A DNA stretch of 64,000 nucleotides from Saccharothrix coeruleofusca (GTDB taxonomy: Bacteria; Actinomycetota; Actinomycetes; Mycobacteriales; Pseudonocardiaceae): positions 62,001-126,000 of the forward strand of contig NZ_BMRG01000020.1 of the NCBI RefSeq assembly GCF_014648515.1, written 5' to 3'. A model generated the notes under the pieces. That model worked only from the letters and a program-made list of their open reading frames with translations. It was not told the DNA's origin and did not search any database. Shown piece by piece: positions 8,149 through 15,137 of the stretch. Made by a program: the position numbers and the translations under genes. The first letter of the stretch is position 1. Every line of letters starts with the position of its first letter.

Positions 8149-8168
8149 TCCCCGTGGAGTGACATCCG

Positions 8169-8699
8169 GTGACCACCGCGACTTTCCGCGCCGCCGCTTT
8201 CCGCGCCGTGTGGCAGCACCTCGACTTGGGGGCCATGCCGCTAGTCCTGCACGTCGAGGACGCTCCGGCGCCGTGGGACGAGCTGGTGCGGGGCGGTCTG
8301 GCGCGGGGCGGTGAGGTGGACCCGTGGCTGGTGGGGGCGTGCAAGCTGCTGGCCACCCCGCCGCGCTCGGCGGACCTGCGGCTGGGCATCGGCAGTTCGG
8401 CGGTGCGCGCGCTGGCCGCGTCGGCGGGGTCGGGGGTGGTGCTGGCGGTGTTGCGGGGTGACGCGGTCACGGTCCGCGAGCTGCCCCGCGCGGACGTGCC
8501 CTCCGCACTGGTGGGGCTGTTGCCGCGAGAGGGCGACCGGGTGGGGGCGGCCGAGCTGCGCGGCCGGTTCGGCGCGGCGGTGCTGGACGCGAGCGGGCGC
8601 AGGCGTCGGGCGCAGGACGTGGTGGACTTCCACGGGCTGGTCGGCGCGGACGTGCTGCGGGCCCGCCTGGCGGCTCTGCTGGACGGGCTGTCCGGCTGA
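8169..8699 (+). CDS. Short EspG-like protein
   Basis: A 176-residue protein that looks like the N-terminal half and middle of EspG (A-F-R-A-V-W-Q-H-L-D-L-G-A-M-P-L-V-L, then an L-R-L-G-I-G strand and an R-A-L-A-A-S helix). It retains R-F-G-A-A-V-L-D-A-S-G-R-R-R-R but is about 80 residues shorter than full EspG. GTG at 8169. It may be a second, specialised chaperone or a shrinking duplicate. It closes the first type VII cassette; a promoter for the next gene follows at once. Confidence 0.65.
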   Translation: MTTATFRAAAFRAVWQHLDLGAMPLVLHVEDAPAPWDELVRGGLARGGEVDPWLVGACKLLATPPRSADLRLGIGSSAVRALAASAGSGVVLAVLRGDAVTVRELPRADVPSALVGLLPREGDRVGAAELRGRFGAAVLDASGRRRRAQDVVDFHGLVGADVLRARLAALLDGLSG

Positions 8700-8713
8700 C
8701 CCGTTCGGGTGTT

Positions 8714-8719
8714 TAGCCT
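8714..8719 (+). promoter_or_regulatory. -10 element of apparently leaderless aminotransferase gene
   Basis: TAGCCT lies 6 nt before ATG 8726, so transcription would begin at the start codon. No ribosome site precedes the ATG. Confidence 0.5.
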
Positions 8720-8725
8720 GGTGTC

Positions 8726-9895
8726 ATGGTTTCTGCTCGGGCGGACGTCCCGCCGTTCCACGTGATGGACGTGCTCTCCGCGGCGGCGGCGCGGCAGCGC
8801 TCGCACGGGGACGTGGTGTCGCTGGCCGCCGGTCAGCCGTCGAGCCGCGCGCCCCGGCTGGTGCTGGAGGCGGCCGAGCGCGCGTTGCGGGAGCAGCCGC
8901 TGGGCTACACCGAGCAGCTGGGCATCCCGGAGCTGCGGGCCGCGCTGGCCGGGCACTACGAGCGGCAGTACGGGCTGGACGTCTCGCCCGAGGACGTGGT
9001 GGTGACCACGGGGTCGTCCGGCGCGTTCCTGCTGGCGTTCCTGGCGAGCTTCGACGCGGGCGACCGGGTGGCGCTGGCCCGGCCGGGCTACCCCGCCTAC
9101 CGCAACATCCTGCGGGCGCTGGGCTGCGAGGTGGTCGAGCTGCCCTGCGGCCCGGACACCCGGTTCCAGCCCACGGTGGAGATGCTGGAGGAGGCGGGGC
9201 CGCTGGACGGCCTGGTGGTGGCCAGCCCGGCCAACCCGACCGGCACCGTGCTCGACCCCGGCGAGCTGGCCGCGCTCGCCGAGTGGTGCGCGGCCGGGGG
9301 AACCCGTCTGGTCAGCGACGAGATCTACCACGGCATCAGCTACGGCAGGCCGCTGGCGTGCGCCTGGGAGACCTCGCGCGAGGCGATCGTGGTCAACTCC
9401 TTCTCCAAGGCGTTCGCGATGACCGGGTGGCGGCTGGGCTGGATGCTGCTGCCGCCGGACCTTCGCCGCGCCGCCGACCGGCTGACCGGCAACTTCACCC
9501 TGTGCCCGCCCGCGCTGCCGCAGCACGCCGCGGTGGCCGCGTTCGAGCCGGAGTCCTACGCGGAGATGGCCGCGCTGGTCGACGGCTACCGGGTGAACCG
9601 GGAGGTGCTGCTCAAGGGCTTGGCCGAGCTGGGGATCGACCGGGTGGCCCCGGCGGACGGCGCGTTCTACGCCTACGCCGACGTCTCGCACCTCACCGGC
9701 GACTCGATGGCGTTCTGCCGCGCGCTGCTGGACGCCAAGGGCGTGGCGATCGTGCCGGGCGTCGACTTCGACCCGGTGCGCGGGCACGAGTTCGTGCGGC
9801 TGTCGTTCGCGGGCTCGCTGGCGGAGGTGGAGGAGGCGCTGCGACGGCTGGGCGAGTGGCTGCCGGGGGAACCGGCGGCCCGCGCCGGTCGTTGA
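8726..9895 (+). CDS. Class I/II PLP-dependent aminotransferase
   Basis: A 389-residue cytoplasmic fold-type I aminotransferase of the aspartate aminotransferase group. Visible PLP-site elements are Y-T-E near residue 62, T-G-S-S-G-A (95-100), N170 in S-P-A-N-P-T-G, D198-E-I-Y and the Schiff-base Lys228 in S-F-S-K-A-F-A-M-T-G-W-R-L-G. Substrate cannot be assigned from sequence alone; close families act on aspartate, aromatic or methionine-type amino acids. ATG at 8726 is supported by the -10 box just before it. The 51-codon membrane protein gene follows 6 nt downstream. Confidence 0.85.
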   Translation: MVSARADVPPFHVMDVLSAAAARQRSHGDVVSLAAGQPSSRAPRLVLEAAERALREQPLGYTEQLGIPELRAALAGHYERQYGLDVSPEDVVVTTGSSGAFLLAFLASFDAGDRVALARPGYPAYRNILRALGCEVVELPCGPDTRFQPTVEMLEEAGPLDGLVVASPANPTGTVLDPGELAALAEWCAAGGTRLVSDEIYHGISYGRPLACAWETSREAIVVNSFSKAFAMTGWRLGWMLLPPDLRRAADRLTGNFTLCPPALPQHAAVAAFEPESYAEMAALVDGYRVNREVLLKGLAELGIDRVAPADGAFYAYADVSHLTGDSMAFCRALLDAKGVAIVPGVDFDPVRGHEFVRLSFAGSLAEVEEALRRLGEWLPGEPAARAGR

Positions 9896-9901
9896 CCGGG
9901 C

Positions 9902-10057
9902 ATGTTCCGGATCATCGCGGCGCTGCTGGTCGTCTGGTTGGCGCTGACCGTGCTGGGCGCCCTGGTCAAGGGCGTGTTCTGGCTGGTGGTCGTGGGCGGC
10001 GCGCTGTTCCTGGGCACCGCCGCCTACGGCGCGCTCAAGTCGCGGTCGAAGACCTAG
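9902..10057 (+). CDS. Small hydrophobic membrane protein (51 aa)
   Basis: ATG at 9902 opens 51 codons encoding a protein with two nearly continuous hydrophobic helices (about residues 4-22 and 25-42) and a basic tail K-S-R-S-K-T. It sits 6 nt after the aminotransferase and follows the local third-position GC bias. Its stop overlaps the stop of the convergent HAD gene at a shared CTAG (10054-10057). Similar tiny membrane proteins are common in actinomycetes; function unknown. Confidence 0.6.
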   Translation: MFRIIAALLVVWLALTVLGALVKGVFWLVVVGGALFLGTAAYGALKSRSKT

Positions 10058-10659
10058 CCGCCGAGCACGCTCAGCCGCACCAGCTCGTCCCGCGCCGGGG
10101 CGCTGCCGCGCCACAGCACGCCCGCCATGCCCGCCGCCACCGCGCCGTCGACGTTGACCTGCCGGTCGTCGAGGAACACGCAGTCCTCCGGTCGCGCGTC
10201 CAGCCGCCGCGCCAGCTCCCGCCAGATCCGCTCGTCCGGCTTGCCCACGCCCAGGTCGCCGGAGAACACCAGGTGCCGGAAGTGCCTGGTCCACGCCTGC
10301 CGCTCGGCGACCCGGCCGAACGACGAGGGCGCGTTGGACAGCAGCGCCAGCGGCACGCCCGCCTCGTCCAGCTCGGCCAGCAGCGCCAGCGTCGCGGGCT
10401 CGGGGTGCATCCACCCGGCCACGTCCACCTCGGTGAGCCGGGCCGCCAGCTCTTCGTCGACGGGCACCGCCGAGCCCGCGTCGGCGGCGACGACCCGCCA
10501 GTACTCCGCGTCGGGCAGGCCCAGGTCGTAGGAGTGCCGGTGCGCCCAGTAGGCGGGCGAGAGGGCTTCGGCGGTGACGCCGAGCAGACCGGCCAGGGTG
10601 GGCAGCGCCTCGGTGGGCTTGCTGATCACCTCGCCGTAGTCGAACACGATCCAGCGCAC
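10054..10659 (-). CDS. HAD-superfamily hydrolase
   Basis: A 201-residue HAD subfamily IA phosphatase-like protein. Motif I is F-D-Y-G-E-V with nucleophile Asp7, motif II is L-L-S-N-A, motif III Lys is in G-V-G-K-P-D, and motif IV is F-L-D-D-R-x-x-N-V. The second motif I Asp, the usual general acid, is replaced by Gly9, as in the F-D-Y-G-G-V branch of the family, so classical phosphatase chemistry is uncertain. It lies 12 nt downstream of the threonine aldolase gene, probably in one operon. Confidence 0.8.
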   Translation of the reverse strand: MRWIVFDYGEVISKPTEALPTLAGLLGVTAEALSPAYWAHRHSYDLGLPDAEYWRVVAADAGSAVPVDEELAARLTEVDVAGWMHPEPATLALLAELDEAGVPLALLSNAPSSFGRVAERQAWTRHFRHLVFSGDLGVGKPDERIWRELARRLDARPEDCVFLDDRQVNVDGAVAAGMAGVLWRGSAPARDELVRLSVLGG

Positions 10660-10671
10660 TGAGCAGCCCCT

Positions 10672-11691
10672 TCAGCTGGCCGACGAGATCCTGCGCAACG
10701 CCTCGGCGACGTCGTCCGCGCCCACGTCCCGGTGCGTCACGAACCGCACCTTGCCCGCCATCGACGAGGCGTGGACGCCCAGGTGGCGCAGGCCGGCCAG
10801 GGTGACCTCCAGGTCGGGCACCTCGGCCAGCACGATGTTGGTCTGCGGCTCCACCACCTCCCAGCCCAGCTCGACCAGCCCGGCGGCGAGCGCGCGGGCG
10901 TTGGCGTGGTCGGCGGCCAGGTCGTCGATCCGCTCCAGGCCGACCAGGCCCGCCGCGGCCAGCACGCCGCCCTGCCGGACGCCGCCGCCGAGCATCTTGC
11001 GCACCCGCCGGGCCTCCTCGACGAAGGTCTGCGTGCCCGCCACCACGGACCCGACCGGCGCGCCGAGGCCCTTGCTCAGGCACACCTGCACGGTGTCCAC
11101 GCCCACGGTCAGCGCGGCGGGCGGCAGGCCCAGCGCCACTGCCGCGTTCCACAGCCGCGCCCCGTCCAGGTGCACCCGCAGCCCGGTCTCGCGCGCGGCG
11201 GAGACCAGCAGCGCGTGCTCGTCCGGCGGGGTCACCGTGCCGCCCGCCGCGTTGTGCGTGTTCTCCAGGCACAGCAGCCGCGAGGTCAGCGTGTAGTACG
11301 GGCCGGCGGTGCCCGCGATGGCGCGCACCGCGTCCGCCGAGACGCGGCCGGGACCGGCGTCCCACTCCAGCGGCCGGGGCATCCCGCCCGCCAGCCACGC
11401 GGCGGTGCCCAGCTCGGCGTCGAGCACGTGCGCGCCGCGCGGGGCCAGGAACTGGTCGCCCCGGCGCAGGTGCAGCACCAGGGCGATCAGGTTGCCCATG
11501 GAGCCCGACGGCACCCACAGCGCGGCGTCCACGCCGAGCAGCTCGGCGACCCGCTCCTCCAGCAGTCTCATGGTCGGGTCGTGGTCCAGCACGTCGTCGC
11601 CGACCTCGGCGGCCGACATGGCCAGACGCATCTTCTCGTCCGGCTGGGTCACGGTGTCCGAGCGGAAGTCAATGGGTGCCAGCTGGGTCAC
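10672..11691 (-). CDS. ltaE: Threonine aldolase / beta-eliminating lyase family
   Basis: A 339-residue PLP enzyme of the low-specificity L-threonine aldolase type, cleaving threonine or allo-threonine to glycine and acetaldehyde. It opens with I-D-F-R-S-D-T-V-T-Q-P, the family start, has G-S-M-G-N near residue 82, H-L-D-G-A-R-L-W-N, and the PLP lysine in C-L-S-K-G-L-G-A-P-V-G-S. GTG at 11691 places the start just before the conserved opening; a GTG at 11709 would add six residues. No clear ribosome site is visible. It leads a two-gene operon with the HAD gene. Confidence 0.8.
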   Translation of the reverse strand: MTQLAPIDFRSDTVTQPDEKMRLAMSAAEVGDDVLDHDPTMRLLEERVAELLGVDAALWVPSGSMGNLIALVLHLRRGDQFLAPRGAHVLDAELGTAAWLAGGMPRPLEWDAGPGRVSADAVRAIAGTAGPYYTLTSRLLCLENTHNAAGGTVTPPDEHALLVSAARETGLRVHLDGARLWNAAVALGLPPAALTVGVDTVQVCLSKGLGAPVGSVVAGTQTFVEEARRVRKMLGGGVRQGGVLAAAGLVGLERIDDLAADHANARALAAGLVELGWEVVEPQTNIVLAEVPDLEVTLAGLRHLGVHASSMAGKVRFVTHRDVGADDVAEALRRISSAS

Positions 11692-11843
11692 GAACGGATG
11701 ACACCACACCGAGCGGCCCCTGGCCTACTCCGCGGTGCGGTACCACGATGGGGGTGACGCAAGTCTCGGTGTCCCGCCGTGCAACCGTGGGGCACCGCAG
11801 TCCCGTCCGGTAGGTGCAAGCACGACGAGCGGAGAGAGTCCGC

Positions 11844-12362
11844 GTGGACCAGCACGACGAGCAGGAGTTCGCGGAGTACTTCGCAGCTCGCCGGGAGGCC
11901 GTGCGCCGAACGGCGTTCCTGATGTGCGGTGACTGGCACCGGGCGGACGACCTCGCGCAGACCGCGTTCGTCGCGCTGCACCGCAAGTGGCGCAAGATCC
12001 GGGACAAGGGCGCCCTGGACGCCTACGTGCGCCGCAGCGTGGTGCGCGCGGTGATCGACGAGTCGCGGCGGCCGTGGCGGCGGGAGCGCTTCGTGGACCA
12101 GGTGCCCGACACCCCGGTCCCCGACGGCGAGGTCGGCGACGCGGTGGCCACGCGGCAGGCGCTGGTCGCGGGCTTGCGGCGGGTGCCGCCCCGGCAGCGG
12201 GCGGTGCTCGTGCTGAGGTTCCTGGAGGGCCTCGACGTGGCGGCCGCGGCGCGGGTGCTCGGCTGCTCGGAGGGGACCGTGAAGAGCCAGACCTCACGGG
12301 GTCTGGAGGCGCTGCGCGCCGCGCTGGGCGATGCGATCGACGACCTGCGACCCGCTTCGTGA
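11844..12362 (+). CDS. SigE-family ECF-like RNA polymerase sigma factor 1
   Basis: A 172-residue sigma factor with region 2 (about residues 12-75, including R-R-T-A-F-L-M-C-G-D-W-H-R-A-D-D-L-A-Q-T) and region 4 (about 110-160, with L-P or V-P-P-R-Q-R-A-V-L-V-L-R and the HTH C-S-E-G-T-V-K-S-Q). This is the pattern of the actinomycete SigE subfamily. GTG at 11844 has GGAGAGAG upstream. The next gene, 17 nt on, encodes a single-pass membrane protein that probably holds it inactive. Two similar pairs occur at 13800 and 53438. Confidence 0.88.
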   Translation: MDQHDEQEFAEYFAARREAVRRTAFLMCGDWHRADDLAQTAFVALHRKWRKIRDKGALDAYVRRSVVRAVIDESRRPWRRERFVDQVPDTPVPDGEVGDAVATRQALVAGLRRVPPRQRAVLVLRFLEGLDVAAAARVLGCSEGTVKSQTSRGLEALRAALGDAIDDLRPAS

Positions 12363-12379
12363 CCGGGAGGAGGAGGTAG

Positions 12380-13144
12380 GTGGACGAGCAGAAGCTCGCT
12401 GAGCTGTTCCGCGAGGCGGCCTCCGACGCGCCGCCCGCGTCCTTCGACGTGGCGGGCGTGCGGGGGGCGTCGCACCGGGCGACCGCCCGCCGGAGGGCGG
12501 CCGTCGCGCTGGGCTCCGGCCTGGCCGTGGTGGTGGGCCTGGGCGGTGTGGTGGCGGGCCTGGGCGGCGTGGCGCGGGAGGAGGGCGCGCGGCCCGCCGT
12601 GGCGGGTTCCGCTGACCGCCCGCCGTCCCCTACCCTCAGCCCGTTCGGAGCGCCTGTCGAGCCCCGGATCGACGACGGCGGGCGGGTGCCCGAGCTGAGC
12701 GGCGGAATGCCGCCCAAGAGCATCCCCGAGGACTCGTCTACGCAGGGGGACGAGCCGACGGGGAGTGCCAGCCCTCGGGCTGGCGGCACCCCTGGCGGGT
12801 GCGCAGAGGTGGACCGGGAACTCGCCGTCGCCCTCGCCGACGAGTTCCCGGTCGCCCAGGGGACGCAGCCGTCCCCGGCCGCCGCGACCTGCCCGGACGG
12901 GGCGCGCGGCGCGAGCTACCTGGTGCGCGACGGCAACGCCGTGGGCACCGTCTCGGTGATCGTGGTCCCGCCGGACGTGCTGGCCGCGGCGACGCTGGGA
13001 TCGCCGCAGGCCCGCGAGTCGCGCAAGCCCGCGCGCGGCGGCGGCACCGTGCACGTGATCAGCGAACCCGCCACCGGCGCCACCACCCCGCCCTTCGCCG
13101 ACCGGGTGGACGACGCCGCCACCGCGCTGGCCGGGGAGCTCTAG
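12380..13144 (+). CDS. Putative membrane anti-sigma factor 1
   Basis: A 254-residue single-pass protein. A short cytoplasmic N-terminus with L-A-E-L-F-R-E-A-A-S-D-A-P-P and an R-R-x-A-A basic patch leads to a TM helix at about residues 40-62 and a Pro/Ser/Thr-rich extracytoplasmic part with three late Cys. GTG at 12380 follows GAGGAGG. The cytoplasmic D-A-P-P-x-x-F-D-V segment recurs as D-E-P-P-L-x-F/V-D in the two other sigma-partner proteins here. The anti-sigma role is inferred from order and topology; no zinc-binding HxxxCxxC motif is visible. Confidence 0.6.
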   Translation: MDEQKLAELFREAASDAPPASFDVAGVRGASHRATARRRAAVALGSGLAVVVGLGGVVAGLGGVAREEGARPAVAGSADRPPSPTLSPFGAPVEPRIDDGGRVPELSGGMPPKSIPEDSSTQGDEPTGSASPRAGGTPGGCAEVDRELAVALADEFPVAQGTQPSPAAATCPDGARGASYLVRDGNAVGTVSVIVVPPDVLAAATLGSPQARESRKPARGGGTVHVISEPATGATTPPFADRVDDAATALAGEL

Positions 13145-13154
13145 CCGCACCTAG

Positions 13155-13160
13155 TAATTT
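13155..13160 (+). promoter_or_regulatory. -10 element of apparently leaderless tetR gene
   Basis: TAATTT ends 7 nt before GTG 13168, placing the transcript start at or next to the start codon. No ribosome site is seen. Confidence 0.4.
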
Positions 13161-13167
13161 CTTCTCG

Positions 13168-13755
13168 GTGACAGCCGCTACCCCGAAGGGCGAGCGCCGA
13201 CGGCAGGCGCTGGTGGAAGCCGCCGCGGACCTGCTGGCCGACGGCGGTTTCGACGCGCTGCGGCACCGCGCGGTGGCCGAGCGCGCGGGCCTGCCGCTGG
13301 CCTCCACCACCTACTACTTCGCCTCGCTGGACGAGCTGGTCACCGCCGCGCTGGAGCACCACGGCAACGCGGAGCTGGCCTACGGCAAGGCCCGGCTGGC
13401 CGAGCTGGACCAGGACGAGTGCGGCGGCGAGGCGTTCATCGACCTGGTGCTGGACCTGCTGCTGGGGCCGCCCGCGGGTGAGCGCGACGCCGAGGCGGTG
13501 CTGCTGCGCTACGAGCGCCTGGTGGCCACCGGCAGGCGCCCCTACCTGCGGCCGCTGATGCGCCGGATGGCGGGTGAGCTGCACGCCCTGCTGCTGGAGA
13601 TCTTCGCCAAGGCGGGCCAGCCGGTCGACCTGGAGCGGGTGCGGGAGCTGATCGCCCTGGTCGACGGGGCGGTGGTGAACGCGCTGATCGAGGTCAGCCC
13701 GGACCCGCGCGGGGCGGCGCGGAAGATGCTCGGCAAGGCCATGCAACCCCGGTGA
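13168..13755 (+). CDS. TetR-family transcriptional regulator
   Basis: A 195-residue regulator. The N-terminal HTH (about residues 8-54, with A-L-V-E-A-A-A-D-L-L-A-D-G-G-F-D-A-L-R-H-R-A-V-A and S-T-T-Y-Y-F-A-S-L-D-E-L) is typical TetR; the rest is the all-helical ligand domain. GTG at 13168 is chosen because the conserved start begins a few residues later. No adjacent efflux or enzyme gene is obvious, so its target may be distant. It stands alone between two sigma-factor operons. Confidence 0.85.
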   Translation: MTAATPKGERRRQALVEAAADLLADGGFDALRHRAVAERAGLPLASTTYYFASLDELVTAALEHHGNAELAYGKARLAELDQDECGGEAFIDLVLDLLLGPPAGERDAEAVLLRYERLVATGRRPYLRPLMRRMAGELHALLLEIFAKAGQPVDLERVRELIALVDGAVVNALIEVSPDPRGAARKMLGKAMQPR

Positions 13756-13799
13756 CCCCCACCGCGTGAGAGGAGTGGGAGGGGCCGGAAGGGGCATGG

Positions 13800-14330
13800 A
13801 TGCGCGAGGCGGACGAACAGGGGTTCCGCGACTTCGCCGTGCGGCAGGCCGGAGTGCTTCGGCGCACCGCCTACCTGTTCTGCGGTGACTGGCACACGGC
13901 CGAGGACCTGATGCAGGCCAGCCTGCTCAAGCTGTACCAGGCGTGGCACCGGGTCCACTGGCGGGAGAACGCGAACGCGTACGCCCGCAAGGTCCTGCTG
14001 CGCACGTGGCTGGACGAGAAGCGCAGACCGTGGCGGCGCGCGGAGCAGCGCGACGGCGAGCTGCCCGACGTCGCGGACGCCTCCGCCGACCCGGAGCTGG
14101 CGAGCAGGCAGCTGTGGGCGCGCGAGCTGGTGCGCGCGGCGCTGCTGGAGGTGCCGCCGAGGCAGCGGGCGGTGCTGGTGCTGCGCTACTTCGAGGACCT
14201 GCCGGTCAACGAGGTGGCGTTGGCGATGGGGTGCACGGAGGGCACGGTCAAGAGTCAGACGGCGCGCGGCCTGGTCGCGCTGCGCGCCGCGGTGGAGCGG
14301 TTGGAGGCGGGGACGGTGGTGGCGTCGTGA
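13800..14330 (+). CDS. SigE-family ECF-like RNA polymerase sigma factor 2
   Basis: A 176-residue sigma factor with region 2 (R-R-T-A-Y-L-F-C-G-D-W-H-T-A-E-D-L-M-Q) and region 4 (V-P-P-R-Q-R-A-V-L-V-L-R-Y-F-E, then C-T-E-G-T-V-K-S-Q). It is clearly paralogous to the factors at 11844 and 53438. ATG at 13800 has a purine-rich GGAAGGGG upstream. Its stop overlaps the start of the partner membrane protein (GTGA at 14327). Confidence 0.88.
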   Translation: MREADEQGFRDFAVRQAGVLRRTAYLFCGDWHTAEDLMQASLLKLYQAWHRVHWRENANAYARKVLLRTWLDEKRRPWRRAEQRDGELPDVADASADPELASRQLWARELVRAALLEVPPRQRAVLVLRYFEDLPVNEVALAMGCTEGTVKSQTARGLVALRAAVERLEAGTVVAS

Positions 14331-15124
14331 GCGAAGCGGAGTTGCGGGAGTGCCTGCGGGACGCGGTCGCCGACGAGCCGCCGCTGGACTTCGACCCGGA
14401 CGCGCTGATCGAGCGGGGCGAGCACCTGCGCAAGCGCAGGCGGGCGCTGGTCGCGGTCGGCGTGGCCACCCTCGCGCTGACCGCCACCGTGCTGACGCTG
14501 CCCGGCGTCCTCGGCGGGCAGCGCTCGGCGCAGGTGGCGGGGCCGCCGCTGATCACCACGGCCGAGTCGGCCCCGTCCAGCGCGGTGGAGGTGCCCGGGG
14601 TCACGCCGACTGGCGTCCCCGGTGACGCGGCCAAGACCGCGCGCGCCGAGGTGCTGTCCTCCCGCCTGCGGGTGACGTTCGCCAAGTTCTTCCCACGGAC
14701 GAAGGTGGTGGAGATCGACGTCAAGGAGGTCGAGGAGCCCGCCGCCGGGCAGCGGGCGGCCATGCCCATGACGTTCGGCACGGTGGTGTTCATCGACGAC
14801 TACGGTCGCGCCGAGCTGAACATCGCCATCAGCGAGCAGACCCCGATGCGCGACCCGGTCCAGTTCTGCGCGGACACGGCCTGCGAGAAGAGGCTGCCCC
14901 AGCAGGACGGCAGCACGGTGACCTTCGGCACGATCATCGACGAAGCCAGCGGGCGCATCACGGTCACGGCCGCGCACTTCCGCCGGGACGGCGTGCTCGT
15001 CCAGGTCAACGCCCACAACTTCGACCCGGCCCAGGGCACCGCCAAGGCGACCCGCCCCGGTCCCGCGGCGGACTACGACCAGCTGCTGCTGCTGGCCACC
15101 GACCGGGCGCTGACCACCTGGTGA
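14327..15124 (+). CDS. Putative membrane anti-sigma factor 2
   Basis: A 265-residue single-pass protein. The N-terminal cytoplasmic segment L-R-D-A-V-A-D-E-P-P-L-D-F-D-P-D is followed by K-R-R-R-A and a TM helix at about residues 40-62, then an extracytoplasmic domain with two Cys about 5 residues apart (F-C-A-D-T-A-C). Translationally coupled to the sigma factor upstream. The regulatory role is inferred from this coupling and the shared D-E-P-P motif with the partner at 53929. Confidence 0.6.
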   Translation: MSEAELRECLRDAVADEPPLDFDPDALIERGEHLRKRRRALVAVGVATLALTATVLTLPGVLGGQRSAQVAGPPLITTAESAPSSAVEVPGVTPTGVPGDAAKTARAEVLSSRLRVTFAKFFPRTKVVEIDVKEVEEPAAGQRAAMPMTFGTVVFIDDYGRAELNIAISEQTPMRDPVQFCADTACEKRLPQQDGSTVTFGTIIDEASGRITVTAAHFRRDGVLVQVNAHNFDPAQGTAKATRPGPAADYDQLLLLATDRALTTW

Positions 15125-15125
15125 C

Positions 15126-15131
15126 TATCCT
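15126..15131 (+). promoter_or_regulatory. -10 element of apparently leaderless purB
   Basis: TATCCT lies 6 nt before GTG 15138. The preceding gene ends at 15124, so the promoter overlaps its 3' end. Confidence 0.5.
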
Positions 15132-15137
15132 GACCCG

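Noticed and set aside
8120-11518. Very long open frame on the minus strand
   Set aside because: It lies opposite the aminotransferase and across real genes, is extremely Arg/Ala/Gly-rich and matches no domain; it is an artefact of third-position GC bias.
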